Below, piece by piece: positions 12,784 to 23,738 of a stretch of 64,000 nt of DNA. The DNA comes from Dipteronia dyeriana (Eukaryota > Streptophyta > Magnoliopsida > Sapindales > Sapindaceae). The notes under the pieces are model-generated. The model did no database searches. It was given only the letters and a program-made list of their open reading frames with translations, and was not told where the DNA came from. Made by a program: the position numbers and the translations under genes. Position 1 is the first letter of the stretch. Each line of letters opens with the position of its first letter. The stretch is from contig CM065295.1 in NCBI GenBank assembly GCA_032871835.1, positions 39,616,360 to 39,680,359 on the forward strand. Reading direction: 5' to 3'.

Positions 12784-13194
12784 AGTGCAGTTAAGGGCTC
12801 CAAGGAAGGGGAGCTGGCAATCGCCTCTCTTGAGTATGACGACTACAGTGATCCCCTCAAAAGGGGTATAAACATTCTCATGGCATGACCGCTAGTTGCC
12901 ATAAAAGAGGATGAGTTACTGATAGTGGGTCTACAATTATGCACTGGTATTGGTTAGGAGGTGATGGAAGGTGTGTGGTGGATAAGGATGTTGATGGCTG
13001 AATGAACTCCCTAGAAACCTAACGTGAGGAGTTGCACCACAATTTTCAGCAAGGTAAATTTTTACATGTACTAGTGAAATATTGGGATAGATGTTCTTAA
13101 GTGGTTATACTTCGTGATGGGTGGTATATTAATTCTCGGTGTTGAGAGTCGTTGCCAATGACAAGTTTTGGGAATTCTCGGCATAAGGGAGGAT

Positions 13195-16143
13195 TGTTGG
13201 ATATGGCTCAAATTTCTAATGGTTAGCAAATGGGATTCACCAATGTGTATACTTTTTGGAGACATGAGATACGTTTAGGAGTATGAGATCGAGTTTGAGG
13301 GAGGTTAAAAGATCTGAAGAACTAGAGAAACGGAAAACAGCAAAAACCGTTATGTCACCTCTGTTAATTATGACAGCGGTATCACAACAGTCACATTCCA
13401 GTAGAAACCATCGTGAGTTGCGTTGTGGGTGACACAACGGTGAGACAGTGGTCCACCTACGCTGTGAGTTGCACTGTAGGTGGTACAATGGTGAGAAAGT
13501 GGTTGGGACAACGGTCGTGACATTTTTTTGGTGATGTGGCGTATGGATCACGGTTTTTTGAGCGGTCAAATTTAACATGGTTTAGGAAGCGGGTGACCAA
13601 GTGCAACTTGAATCATAGTCAACCATAAGCACACATTGATTTTGGGGTTTATGCCCTAAAGATATAATTTGTAAATGGATTTATAAAATAATTAAAAGAA
13701 AAGTTCAATTCATTCTTGTTGTGTTGTTTATTTTATAACTTGTGCATATATTTAACATCCAAGATTCCTGGATGTAATCTTGAACTGTGTATATGAGTGT
13801 CATATACGAATGGATACAATAAAAGACGTGCAATCTAAAGAGTCCATAGATAACAAATAAAGTTGGGAACTATATTTGTGGTTAATCTATAGTTGCGGTC
13901 CATTATGTAATGTACGGTGATTCTATCCTAAATCATTCATATGGAGATATGAGAATGGAGGCACCTTGTATGATGTGATCATCATATAGGACTGGGTCAT
14001 GATCTATATGAATCTCTCACCAAGATCCGTTTAATGATGTGATTCATATATCAACTAATGATGGCTAATGTGGGTGATCTTAATCCTGAGTGTTTTATCG
14101 ACTCCTTCAAGTTAGATCTTGGTCTTTGATATACCATGGGTAAGGTCAAATACATTTCCTGATCAATATACTTCGTATGTTAGGATTGCGGTTTGGCTTG
14201 TGGCTAAGAAGGTTTGTACACAATAGTGGAATCCACTCCTTCTTGTGAGAAGTAGATGGTAATTCCCTTAAGGGTTGATTCGGGGCTTGGACAATATAAG
14301 CACTCTCCTAATTCCGTAAGGAAATAGGATTTATTGTCCATTAAAAAATCAACGGTACTTAAAGGATATATGTAATTAGAGGGGTATAACGGACATTATG
14401 ACCCGGCTCTAATTATTAACTACTGTGGAGGATCACACCATGTGTAATAGCTATATCGATGGACACCGAGTTGTATCGGTCTGTGTAAAAACGTCTACAG
14501 TTGAGAGAGTGTAGATTCGGATTTTTAGTGGAATAATACCGGAGTTAATAATCAAGGAATATTAATTAAAGAGTTTAATTAATGATTCCAAGGATTATTG
14601 GAGCTCAAAATACCGTGGGTCAATTAGGTCCCCTTGCTAGCCCGATCGATTTAGGTAACAAGGGTCACGGTTAACTAATTGGATTGTCCAATTAGTTGTG
14701 TTACGAAAGTGACACGTATTTATTTGGGAATTAATTGAATAATGAGATTATTTATCTAATGAATGTTAATAGTTAAATTAATTAAATAATTAGATTATTT
14801 AATTATATTGATAACTATGAATTATTAATTAACTATTAATTGGAGGGTGTTAGTTGATATATGAATTTAGGTGAAGATAAAATAATATGATTATTTTATT
14901 TTACTAAATCATTTATCCAAGTATTTGAATTTAAGTTTAAATTTAAAATACTTATTATCACTTTTAATATATTTGAAAAAGATAATTAAAAGATATATAT
15001 CAATTATAACACAAGAGATTGCATTGGTTGCAAATTGGTGTGTGCACATGAAACATTAGTCAAAAAAAGAATTTACATAGGATGTAAATACTTGATACAC
15101 ATTATACATATATTAAACGGAAGTGCAGGCGAGGGGAAGATATAAATTTGTGAAAGAAAAAAAAATAAAAAGATTTTTTTTTTGCTTGGTGCGTGAAACA
15201 AGATGAAAAAAAAAAACAAAACAAAATGTGTTTTGTGTGTAGTGAATATATATTTAGAAGAAAGAGTATCTTCAATTCTCTCTACATCTTCCATTCAAGT
15301 TTCTGAGACCGTGATGCGCCCACACGCAGTTACCAGTCCCAGGAGATAGCGAGGAAGATCGAGTGGTTCAGACAGGAGCACATCGTAAAGTGAAGGGGCT
15401 TCCAAACATTGGTAAGATCGGTTCAGACATGAGCATATCGAAAAGTGAATGAACCTCCAAACGTTGGTAAGATTTTCTTATTGATTATATCGATTTCAAT
15501 TTCCTGTGTTTACATATTGTATATATTAGTTTCGAAAAATAATTACGATCCCAAGTTCACTGGTCCCAGATAAAGATTATGATCTGTATAAAAATTTTAA
15601 AACCTAGTTCCGCTGTGTAACCGGTGAACGGGGTTCCAACAGTTGAATCAAGCAATATTAATGGAATGGGAAATAATATGTTTCTGGAAGTTCTTATGAT
15701 TATAGGATTTCTCCTTAACAAGAAAACTTGTCATCGATAGAAAATAGTATTTATGTTAAATAAGTAATTCTTGTATGTATAGGAGTATGCTTTCCTTTTA
15801 TCTTACACTTCCCGTAATTCATATAAGTAGACCATAATAACTAGTTTATTGTGTGTGGAGCAAATTGGCAAATATTAAAGAGATCTCAAGAAAGCATTGA
15901 GTGTAATTGGGTTTGGTGTATTTTAGAGAGAGGATCTTGAGTGAAGTTGTAACAATTTTCTTCATAGTGGATTGATCTCTTGTCGTCTTGACGGACGTGG
16001 TGTTTTTCCGATTTGGGTTTCCACGTAAAATCGTTGTGCTGTGGTTTTGGATTTATTTTCTTTTCCTTCATATTCTTTTTTACTATTGTTTGTTTGTATT
16101 TTATCTGACAACGCTTCCGCGTAATAACGTTTGTTCGCTAACA
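13195..16143 (+). repeat. 3' LTR of the gag-only copia element, interrupted
   Basis: It starts TGTTGGATATGG and ends TCGCTAACA. A 2-kb solo LTR (13640-15641) plus its 5-bp TSD interrupts it. Removing these restores co-linearity with the 5' LTR: the first part ends ...AAGCACACATTGA and the second begins GTTGAATCAAGC, where the 5' LTR reads AAGCACGTGTTGAATCAGG. Confidence 0.85.
13640..15641 (+). repeat. Solo LTR of copia family S, nested in the 3' LTR
   Basis: It starts TTTTGGGGTTTATGCC (first G mutated) and ends GGGGTTCCAACA, flanked by ATTGA (13635-13639) and GTTGA (15642-15646), a TSD with one mismatch. It shares long stretches with 5234-7031 in the same order, so both are solo LTRs of one family, here in the same orientation. 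Length is 2002 bp against 1798 bp for the sibling. Confidence 0.88.
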
Positions 16144-16448
16144 AATAGGTGCACAAATGGCTTCTTGTTAATAAAATTGAAAATAAATCACCTGTTATGG
16201 ATTCCATTAATATTGTTAACCAACAAGAATCGAAGCTCATTAGTCACCAAACCACCCAACGACCGAAGCCATATTAAAATTATTTTCCCATCTTTATTTA
16301 TGTGGAAGAGAAGAGATCAATGTAGTACCTAGCCACCTAAATGTCCGTAAAATTTTCATGAATGATATAATTGCACATGATACTTATTTATGTGAATGAA
16401 TAATTTTTTTAAAGTATATATATAAAGGAATGCTAGTAATTAAAAATT
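16144..16448. other. Short spacer with no recognisable feature
   Basis: AT-rich sequence between the copia element and the Pack-MULE. I see no gene or repeat in it. It ends with the left TSD of the Pack-MULE (TTAAAAATT, 16440-16448). Confidence 0.6.
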
Positions 16449-16949
16449 GTGATATTATTGATTTAGTCTCTATATTTTTTAAAATAATCTATTTTTTTTA
16501 TTTATTTATTTATTTTTCATTGGATTAGTCCCTATGTTTTAAAAAATCGCTCGATTTTATCATTTTGTTAGTCAACCATTAATCAAATTAAACGGTTCTA
16601 AGAGTATTTTTGTCTTTAAACATTGATATGCCACATGTCAACACACAAATTAATAGAAAAAAAATAAATTTAAATAAAAAATTAAATTTTAAATAAAAAA
16701 ATAATTTTCTAAAAAAATTAGATGGTATGATCCAGATTGGATCTCAACTGTCCATCTTATTCAAATGGATAGTGGAGATCCATATCTAATAAAAATACAA
16801 TTAAAAATTATAATTTATATATTAAAAAATTATACACACAAGAAGATTTTGACCAATCCAGAAGAATTGGGTTTTGTGGACAAAGAACACCAAGAGACAA
16901 AAAAAAACACTAATTTTTTTTTTATCAAAATAAGAAGACACGATCAACA

Positions 16950-17472
16950 GAGCTTGACATCAAAAGAGGAGCTTAGAATGGAGACAAAGAAGTTGGTGAA
17001 TCCAAAAAAAATTGTGGACCTTGAATATCAAAAGAAGAGGCTTAAAATGGAGACATAGAAGGTGCGAAAAACCCAATTGAGGTCGTAGACCTTAAAGATG
17101 AAGAATATTTCCATTTCACACCCAATATTCCGCACAAGGGCATCAGTAAGAATACTACAATATTAGTTGAGCAATACAACAAAGACAGAGACCTCCAAAT
17201 TGCCATCACAACCTCTCTGCTCTACAATGACGGCGATGATGATGACTTGCATATACTCACTGTTAAGCCTGAAAACACTCCGTTTGGTTGAAATACGAAA
17301 CCCTTTTCAAACCCTTCAATTAATGAAACAAGGCAGTCTTCAAATTCAAACTCAAACAACAATCCTCCTTTTGTTTGTGAGACATGCGTTGAACCCAAAA
17401 GTTTAAACGAGCCATTCAAAATAAAAGGTTGTTCTCAAGCATATTGTGTTGATTGCATGTCCAAGTGGGGTT
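16950..17472 (+). pseudogene. Captured exon of an RBR-type (RING-IBR-RING) E3 ubiquitin ligase
   Basis: From about 17070 one frame reads PIEVVDLKDEEYFHF, then QYNKDRDLQIAITTSLL, then the RING1 start CETCVEPKSLNEPF, KGCSQAYC and VDCMSKW. This pattern (C-x2-C, C-x-[H]-x-Y-C-x2-C) is that of the first RING of plant RBR ligases of the RSL1 type. The RING His (GCSH) is Gln here. A TGA interrupts the frame after NTPFG. The fragment ends at ATGGCAG|GTGCTGG, which looks like a retained exon-intron border, so only the first exon and some intron were taken. Upstream, KKLVNPKKIVDLEYQKKR (near 17010) looks like a duplicated, diverged copy of the VVDL segment. It lacks IBR and RING2 and is not a working ligase. 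Confidence 0.75.
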
Positions 17473-17830
17473 GCATGGCAGGTGCTGGTTCTGGGTTCGG
17501 TGGCTGGTGGGCTTGTTTTTGGATTTGTGGTTTTTTGGATTTCAGGTGGTGGTTCGATTTGTTTTTTATGGTGGTTCAATGTTCAATTTGGAGGTGTTCT
17601 AGGTTCGATTTATTGGTTAACTGATTTGTTTTTTGGTGGTGGTTCTTTGATTTGGTAGTTGAGGTGTGATTCGGCTATGGGTTTTGTGATGATTGTGGTT
17701 TGGTTTGGTTCGGTTCCGGGTCTGATGATGGTGGTGGTGGTTCGAATCTGGGGTTTGGTTATGTGGGTGATGTTGGAGTGGTGGTGGTTGGAAATCTTCG
17801 TTGATGATTAGATGATGGTGTTGATGATGA
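17473..17830 (+). other. G/T-rich strand-asymmetric stretch in the Pack-MULE
   Basis: The plus strand is dominated by GGTT, TTTGG and GGTGG motifs with very few C or A runs. It follows directly after the putative splice donor of the captured exon, so it may be captured intron sequence. A similar G/T-rich stretch occurs in the MULE-like element at 59934-62344. The open frames across it are composition artefacts. Confidence 0.6.
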
Positions 17831-18329
17831 TTTCAGATGGTTTATTTTAATATTTCTTTCACTTTTTAATTATTTATAATTAATATATAATTATAAATAA
17901 AATTAAGAAAATAAAGTTTTCTTTTTATTTTATTTTGATTTTAAAGTTAAGGGTAAAAATGTTATTTTATATTTTTCTATGACGGTTGACTATCAAAATT
18001 CTGGCCAGAGGGATCAAATTGAATGATTTTTGAAAATATATAGACTAATTCAGTGAAAAATAAATAAATTAGTAAAAAATAGATAATTCAAAAAATATAT
18101 GGACTAAATCAATAATATCCCTTAAAAATTTCAATTATTGAGTTGACTTTCATTTGTTTTTAACCTAATTAATTTAACTTTGTTAGTTTGAATTACGAGA
18201 TAAAATGTTAAAGTTACTGATTTTACTAAAATAATTATAATTTTGAAGTTCGATAAAGGTTGCCATCTTTCCTATTGTTATTGTTTTATTAAGCAAATGA
18301 TTAGTTGAGTTTGCTATTGAGATGATAAT

Positions 18330-18410
18330 GTTGGTTCAGTAGTAAACTCCTTACAATTGTATCATGAGATTACGAGTTTAAGTATTCTTTCCTAAAAAAA
18401 ACTCTGAATT
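18330..18410 (+). other. Possible tRNA-derived SINE head (A and B box-like)
   Basis: TTGGTTCAGTAGT resembles a tRNA A box (TGGCTCAGTGGT). About 35 bp downstream GAGTTTAAGTATTC resembles a B box. No cloverleaf closes cleanly and no poly(A) tail or TSD was identified, so this is only a weak SINE-remnant call. The rest of 18131-18587 is AT-rich without visible features. Confidence 0.3.
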
Positions 18411-18587
18411 TATATAATGGTAAAATACTTTTAAAAAAAATTATATATTGATATCAAATATTGGGTCACTCGTGATCCAACTGATCATGAAAAATATTGG
18501 ATTGATTATCTAAAGAAAAGATGGGGAATTCTCAAAATAATAAAACAAAAATTTCAAGGTCACGCTTATCAAAAGCAATGAAGTTAA

Positions 18588-19337
18588 TAGCATCTCTAAT
18601 TATAAGTGTATCTCTATCTCTGAAATATAGTTTCAAAAGAGAATATTTCCTTTAAATCAATCTTTTTTTTTTTTTACATCAACCATACTTTTTATCCTTA
18701 TCTCTATCTCTATTTACATTTATATCTTTAAATAATTTATATTGTCATTATTAATTCCTACTTTTTTTCAATAAATTATTTTTATTTAATTTTATTTTTC
18801 AAATAAATTTAACAAAAATATTGTTTTAATAACATTTTTAATATTTATTTATTTTTAATAAAAAATAACGTTCATATGCTCCCATATCATTTTATCTAAT
18901 TTTTTTTATCAAACAATTTTATAGTCTAACAATTTTCAACTAATTTTCCCTACCTAGTTATTTCTTTTCTCACCTTTTCAATCATATTTTTCTCATCAAA
19001 TTTTTTTACATATTTTATTTGTTACCTAATTTTTTATATTAATTATCTAATTTTCTTGATTTATCAAACTTTCTCTATCAAATTTTCCCTAATCAAACTT
19101 TCTCTATGTTTTAGGTAAATATGAAAGTCATTTGGACCACCTTCTGAAATATTAATATGTTATGTTGTTATTATTTATATTTTTTGTTATTTGTTTATTT
19201 TAAGATATTTATATTATTATAATTTTCATTTGGAAGTTTTAATATCTTTATTTAATTATAAATGTAACTTTAGATATGTGGTAAAAATGGAATAAGTAAT
19301 GTTAAAAAGTTGATTTAGAGTTTCAAATTTGATGCTC
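18588..19337. mobile_element. PIF/Harbinger-like MITE 1 (750 bp, TAA TSD)
   Basis: The ends TAGCATCTCTAATTATAAG and, inverted, GAGCATCAAATTTGAAACTC are flanked by TAA (18585-18587 and 19338-19340). The interior is very AT-rich and non-coding. A GAGCATC-type terminus with a TAA TSD fits Tourist-like elements. The TIR match is short, so the class is an inference. Confidence 0.55.
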
Positions 19338-19340
19338 TAA

Positions 19341-19793
19341 TAACAACTCCAACCCACTCTATTCCCAATGCCAAACTTCAAATTTTGTATTTTTCAAGAT
19401 TTTTTTTTTTTTTTTTGTGTTTAGTACTATTTTTTTTAATTGTTTAATTGTCATATCATTGTTTTAATTTTTTTAAAATCTCTAATTTAACTCCGGTATA
19501 CTTAATTCCAACAATATATATTCTAAAAAAAATATTGTTGGAATGACACCAATATTGATATACATATTTAATTTATTTAATTTAATTATTAATTATATAC
19601 TAAAATAATATTAAACTTTTATAAAAATATAAATATTTATTGAGAGAATATTTTTAATGATGTTTTTTTTGTGTGTAAAAATTCGTGTTGAACATCAGAA
19701 TGGATTTTTTTTTTAGTGTAAGCATATTTCTAGAAGATTCTCATTCGACTCCAAATCCGAATAGAGTTTAGTGTCCAACATTGGAATTGCCAT
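19341..19793. mobile_element. MITE 2 (about 450 bp), abutting MITE 1
   Basis: The ends TAACAACTCCAA and, inverted, ATGGCAATTCCAA lie between TAA trinucleotides (19338-19340 and 19794-19796). An internal hairpin pairs TTCCAACAATAT (about 19507) with ATATTGTTGGAA (about 19540). It shares the TAA with MITE 1 on the left and with MITE 3 on the right, so three elements lie end to end. Confidence 0.5.
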
Positions 19794-20614
19794 TAAAGCC
19801 ATCTCCAATCCAAAATGGTAAATTGATGCAACTTTACCGTATATTGCAGCAACTTACACACCATTTTTTTTCCATCTCCAATCCATTGCACCAAATGTTA
19901 CTCTAAAAAGAATATTTCATTTTTAATTATTTCTCAACAATTAAAATTTCACCTCTTAATTAGCATAATATTATGATAAGTATTAAAAAATTAGTAAATT
20001 TATAAATTAAATTTAATTAACTGAAATATTTTATTTATTATTAATTGAACTTCAACATTACATTTCATAAAATAAATAAATTAAAACAAATATAAATTAA
20101 ACAAAAGTATTAAATAATAAAAAAGGATGCAATTAGAATAAATTTGATTAAATAGAGGTAAAATTGTGATTAAACAAAACATTTAAATAATGGATACAAA
20201 TAGAATAAATTTTATTGAATAATGGTCTATATATGAATAAGTAAAAATTTAAGGATTAAAAAAACCAAAAGTGCAAGACCTGCGCTATAACTAGACATGA
20301 CCACGGTTCGGTTCGAACCGTAGAACCCAACTCAACCGTAACCGTGTGAAATAAACCGTAACCATAACCGGAACCGTGGAACCGGTTTCGGAACCATAAC
20401 CGGAACCGGGGGGTCGACGGTTCGGTTTCGGTTCCGGTTCCTTCTCTTAAAAAACCGGCCAGGAACCGGCAGTTCGGTCCAGGTTCAGGAACCGCCGGTT
20501 CCTGGCCTTTATTTTTTTTTTTAAATGATTTTTTTTTAAAAAAAAAACTTATAAGAGCCGTTGGGCCTAAAGGCTCAATTTTTTTTTTCTTTTCCCCTTT
20601 AATTCTTTATTTCC

Positions 20615-20622
20615 TATAAATA
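20615..20622 (+). promoter_or_regulatory. TATA box of the hAT transposase gene
   Basis: TATAAATA in the context CCTATAAATACCCCCC, about 225 bp upstream of the transposase ATG (20847) and inside the 5' end of the element. Confidence 0.6.
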
Positions 20623-20846
20623 CCCCCCTAATTCATTTCTTATCATACAATTGCTCTCTCAAGTCTCAACTCTCTCTCAAATCTCAATTCTCCTAATTCT
20701 CTTCAATTATTTCCCAATTAGTCAATTATTTATTTGTTTATATTTAGTGTATTACAATTATTATTTTTTAAAATCATTTTAAAATCCTTGTCAACAATTT
20801 TTATCTTAATTTTTTTGAAGAGTTTATTTACAAATTATTTTTTTCG

Positions 20847-23136
20847 ATGGCAAGTGGAAGTGGAAATGGAAGTGGAAGTGGAAGTGGAAGTGGAGTAAGA
20901 GATATTCCACCAAGGCATTCCATTTCCAGGACAGGTAAGGGTCGTATGTCGGAGCCAGATCCGGTCCAACCGGATAATATCGGTTTTGATGACACCGCTT
21001 ACCATGAGTTCCTACTACGGCAAGCCTATCTTGAATCTCTAAACTATCCAATCAATCCAAATCCCCCTTTAATAATTTCTGAACCCAATTCTAGCCAGCC
21101 TAGCCCTAGCCCTGGTAATATGACAAGCCAATCAGAAAATATACCCGATTTTCCTGCAGATCCAAATTTTGAAGAGCCGACAGAGAAGGATAAGAAGCAT
21201 CTCAAATCTGATCTATTCGTTCTCCACATGAAGAAAGTTACGAAACCGAATGGAACATGTTAGGCGGTGTGCAATTACTGCCCTAAAGAATACAAGTGGA
21301 CTAAATCTGGAGGATACGACACATATAGGAAGCATATTACGACCATTCATCCAGCAGAACTTGCCAAGGGGAATGCACAATCTCAAATTTCCAGGTTTTC
21401 TACCCCTGACACTCACTTATTTAAATATAGTGATCAAGCTAATAGAGAAGAATTAACTAGGATGGTAGCTGTAGAACATTTACCTTTTAGTTTTGGTGAA
21501 AAAGTTGGTTTTATTAAATATTGTCATAAAGCATTAAATCTTGCTGCATGTCGTGTTCCTAGGACCACTCTCACGTGTACAATGTATGATATTTATAAAA
21601 AGGAAAAAAGGATTTTAAAAAAATATTTTGCGAACTATATAGGTCGTGTTTCCGTATGTGCTGATATATGGATTGACCAATGGCGAATGCATTCATACTT
21701 AGGTGTAACTTGTCATTATATGGATAAAGCATGGACAATACAAAAAGAATTCTTGCATTTAGAGTTTTTGATGATGCACATACTGCTGATAATATTTATA
21801 AAAATATGGAAATCATTTTTGAAGAGTATAAAATTGAAAGCAATTTTTTTTTAATTGGTTTTGATAATGTTTCTAATAATACAGCAGTTATTCCTGCTTT
21901 AATTGAATTATGCAAGCCTTATTTTAATAGTAAATTTTTTCATCAAAGATGTGCTTGCTATGTTTTAAATTTATGCGTTCAAAAAGGTTTGGAAATTCTT
22001 CAAGCTTTTATTAAACCCATTAAAGAGGCCCTCTCATATTTGTGGAAACATCCTAATGTTATGAAAGCATGGGTAAGATTTTGTAAACAGGCAGGTAGAC
22101 ATCCCATTAGATTTTCTCGTTTTGTTCCAACACGTTGGAACTCTACTTATAAATTGCTTTGTGAAAGTTATGAATATAGGGATTTATTAGTTTCTTTTAT
22201 GCAATATAATGTTAGTCAAATCAATCTTTATGCACACCATTGGGATGTTTGTACAAAAATTTATAATTTGTTAAAAGTTTTTAATAGTGCTACTAATAAT
22301 TTATCAGGTATTTATTATCCTACTACTCAATTATTTAATATTGAGGGTTGTAATATTACTGGTGCATTTGATGACTGTTCATCTGATATACAATTACAGG
22401 CATGCATTGAAGCTATGAAAAAAAATGGTTAGACTATTATAGAGAGTTTCCAACTATTTACCTGCTTGCGTTGTGTTTTGACCCACGTTGTAAACTAGAT
22501 GCATTGACAGATTATTTAACTCTTTATTATAAATGTTTAGGTATACAATTAGAAATTAATACTTATTGTGCTGCAATTAAGATATTATTTTATCAGTTAT
22601 ATGATGAATATCGTAGAATTTATGGTCCATCATTAAACATTAGTGTTCCACAAAAGGAAAATGTCTCCCGAAATCGATCTTCTGGAGTGTTAGGGGCAGG
22701 GTCTGCACTTTTATCCCAAAAGATCTAAAGATTGCGAGGTTCTTCTTCTTCTTCATCAAGTCTGATCTCGTATGATGAGATAGAAACTTATCATAGTACC
22801 AATTTTGAGTTTATAGGAGACGATGATGTGGATAAATTTGATATTCTACATTGGTGGAGAGAACATGAAAAGCACTTCCCAATCTTGTCTATAATAGCCA
22901 AACAGATTCTTGCAACACCGGTTTCTACAGTGGCTGTGGAACAAGAGTTTAGCGCTGGTGGAAATATTTTGGACGCAAGACGGTCGCTTTTGAGTCCAGA
23001 ATCAATTCAAGTCCAAGTGTGTGTTGATGATTGGACAAAGGTTGGATATAGACAACAAGAAATGGAGTCAGAAGTTATTTATGATTTCTTCGATGATGAT
23101 CACACAACCGGCACCGGAACGGATGGCAGCGATTAG
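20847..23136 (+). pseudogene. hAT transposase (RICESLEEPER/DAYSLEEPER-like), four lesions
   Basis: The protein starts MASGSGNGSGSG. It has a BED zinc finger (CNYCPKEYKW..HITTIH, CX2C..HX4H, near 21270-21350), an RNase H-like core (VCADIWIDQW; IGFDNVSNN; HQRCACYVLNL; RFVPTRWNSTY) and a C-terminal hAT dimerisation region (DILHWWREHEKHFPILSIIA; STVAVEQEFSAGGNILDARR). Four lesions break it. There is a TAG at 21261-21263 just before the BED finger. A frameshift lies in the A-run near 21740, just after MDKAWTIQK. A second frameshift lies in the A-run near 22415-22422. A TAA sits at 22726-22728 ahead of a poly-Ser tract. Both frameshifts are in homopolymers. Between lesions conservation is high, including the hATC signature. 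A functional protein would cut and paste this element and related MITEs; this copy is not expected to be active as read. Confidence 0.93.
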
Positions 23137-23738
23137 TTACAGACTTACAAAATTACATATGTAAAAGACAATAAAATGTAAAAGAACTACGTGGTCTTTG
23201 ATTCCTCTAAACCCCGAGTTCGAGAGGATACGTAGGCAACTTAATTTTGGTACAAATTAAGTGCAAGACCAATTTTTTTAATTTTTAGCTTTATACATTT
23301 ATTTCAATTTATGTATTTAGTATTATTTTTTAAAATTTTAATTTCGGTTTACGGCCTTACACAATAAAATTCATTTACAAGTTCATATACATGTCTTATG
23401 TTTTCGTATTTTTTTAAAAATGAGTATAAATGTATAATAAGAAAAAAAAAAGGGAACCGAACCGGAACCGGTGGAACCTGAACCGGAACCGGAACCGGAA
23501 CCGGAACCGGAACCGAAACCGCGGTTCCAAGATTCTGGCTCCGGTTCCGGTTCCGGTTATGGCTCCTTCCAGAACCGGAACCGATCGGAACCGGGGTCAT
23601 GTCTAGCTATAACTAGATCAAGCGCAAGTGGAAGGCCAACACAAAATAGCATATGTTTCTAGAGCATGGTTGGAGAGGCAAAATAGCTCTATTTTGCCTT
23701 TTTGTTCCAAAATACCTCTCGATTGGAAATGTCATTAA

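Larger units (their letters stand above)
11105..16143 (+). mobile_element. Gag-only Ty1/copia element (family R) with a nested solo LTR
   Basis: Two LTRs of about 0.94 kb (11105-12035; 13195-16143 once the insertion is removed) bracket an internal region of only 1159 bp that holds gag but no protease, integrase, RT or RNase H. A decayed tRNA-Met-type primer site follows the 5' LTR (ATTAGTCTTAGAG, compare ATTGGTATCAGAG). A purine tract AAGGGAGGAT precedes the 3' LTR. No TSD is visible (AGTCG before, AATAG after), so the outer ends may have decayed or recombined. A minus-strand relative lies at 36959-39586. Confidence 0.85.
16449..18121. mobile_element. Pack-MULE with long TIRs and 9-bp TSD
   Basis: The ends GTGATATTATTGATTTAG and, inverted, GGGATATTATTGATTTAG continue as an imperfect inverted repeat of roughly 150-200 bp. 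Both arms include TTAGTC..TATATTTTTT, TTTATTTATTTTTCA and a TAGTCAACC segment. TTAAAAATT flanks the element exactly on both sides (16440-16448 and 18122-18130). Long TIRs with a 9-bp TSD are diagnostic of Mutator-like elements. The interior has no transposase but contains an exon fragment of an RBR E3 ligase gene (16950-17472) followed by a G/T-rich stretch (17473-17830). Confidence 0.9.
20292..23605 (+). mobile_element. Full-length hAT transposon with 8-bp TSD
   Basis: The ends are TAGACATGACC and GGTCATGTCTA, a perfect 11-bp TIR, flanked by GCTATAAC on both sides (20284-20291 and 23606-23613), a perfect 8-bp TSD. Both subterminal regions are packed with GGTTCCGGTTCC/GGAACCGG motifs in inverted arrangement, the usual transposase-binding architecture. 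The interior holds one transposase gene with few lesions, so this is a formerly autonomous element of fairly recent age. Confidence 0.95.
19797..23735. mobile_element. MITE 3, carrying a nested 3.3-kb hAT element
   Basis: The left end AGCCATCTCCAATCC and the inverted right end ATGACATTTCCAATCG form a TIR, with TAA at 19794-19796 and 23736-23738. The hAT transposon 20292-23605 and its TSD sit inside, leaving a host MITE of roughly 0.6 kb. Class is probably PIF/Harbinger-like, from TIR style and TAA. Confidence 0.55.

Noticed and set aside
11100..16148. TSD for the gag-only copia element
   Set aside because: AGTCG on the left and AATAG on the right do not match; I report none.
17446..17658. 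Hydrophobic membrane protein (VLVLGSVAGGLVFGFVVFW)
   Set aside because: G/T-rich composition yields Val/Gly/Phe/Trp codons. It starts past the captured exon's donor site and has no family resemblance.
18330..18410. Functional tRNA gene
   Set aside because: A and B box-like strings are present, but no acceptor or anticodon stem pairs convincingly.
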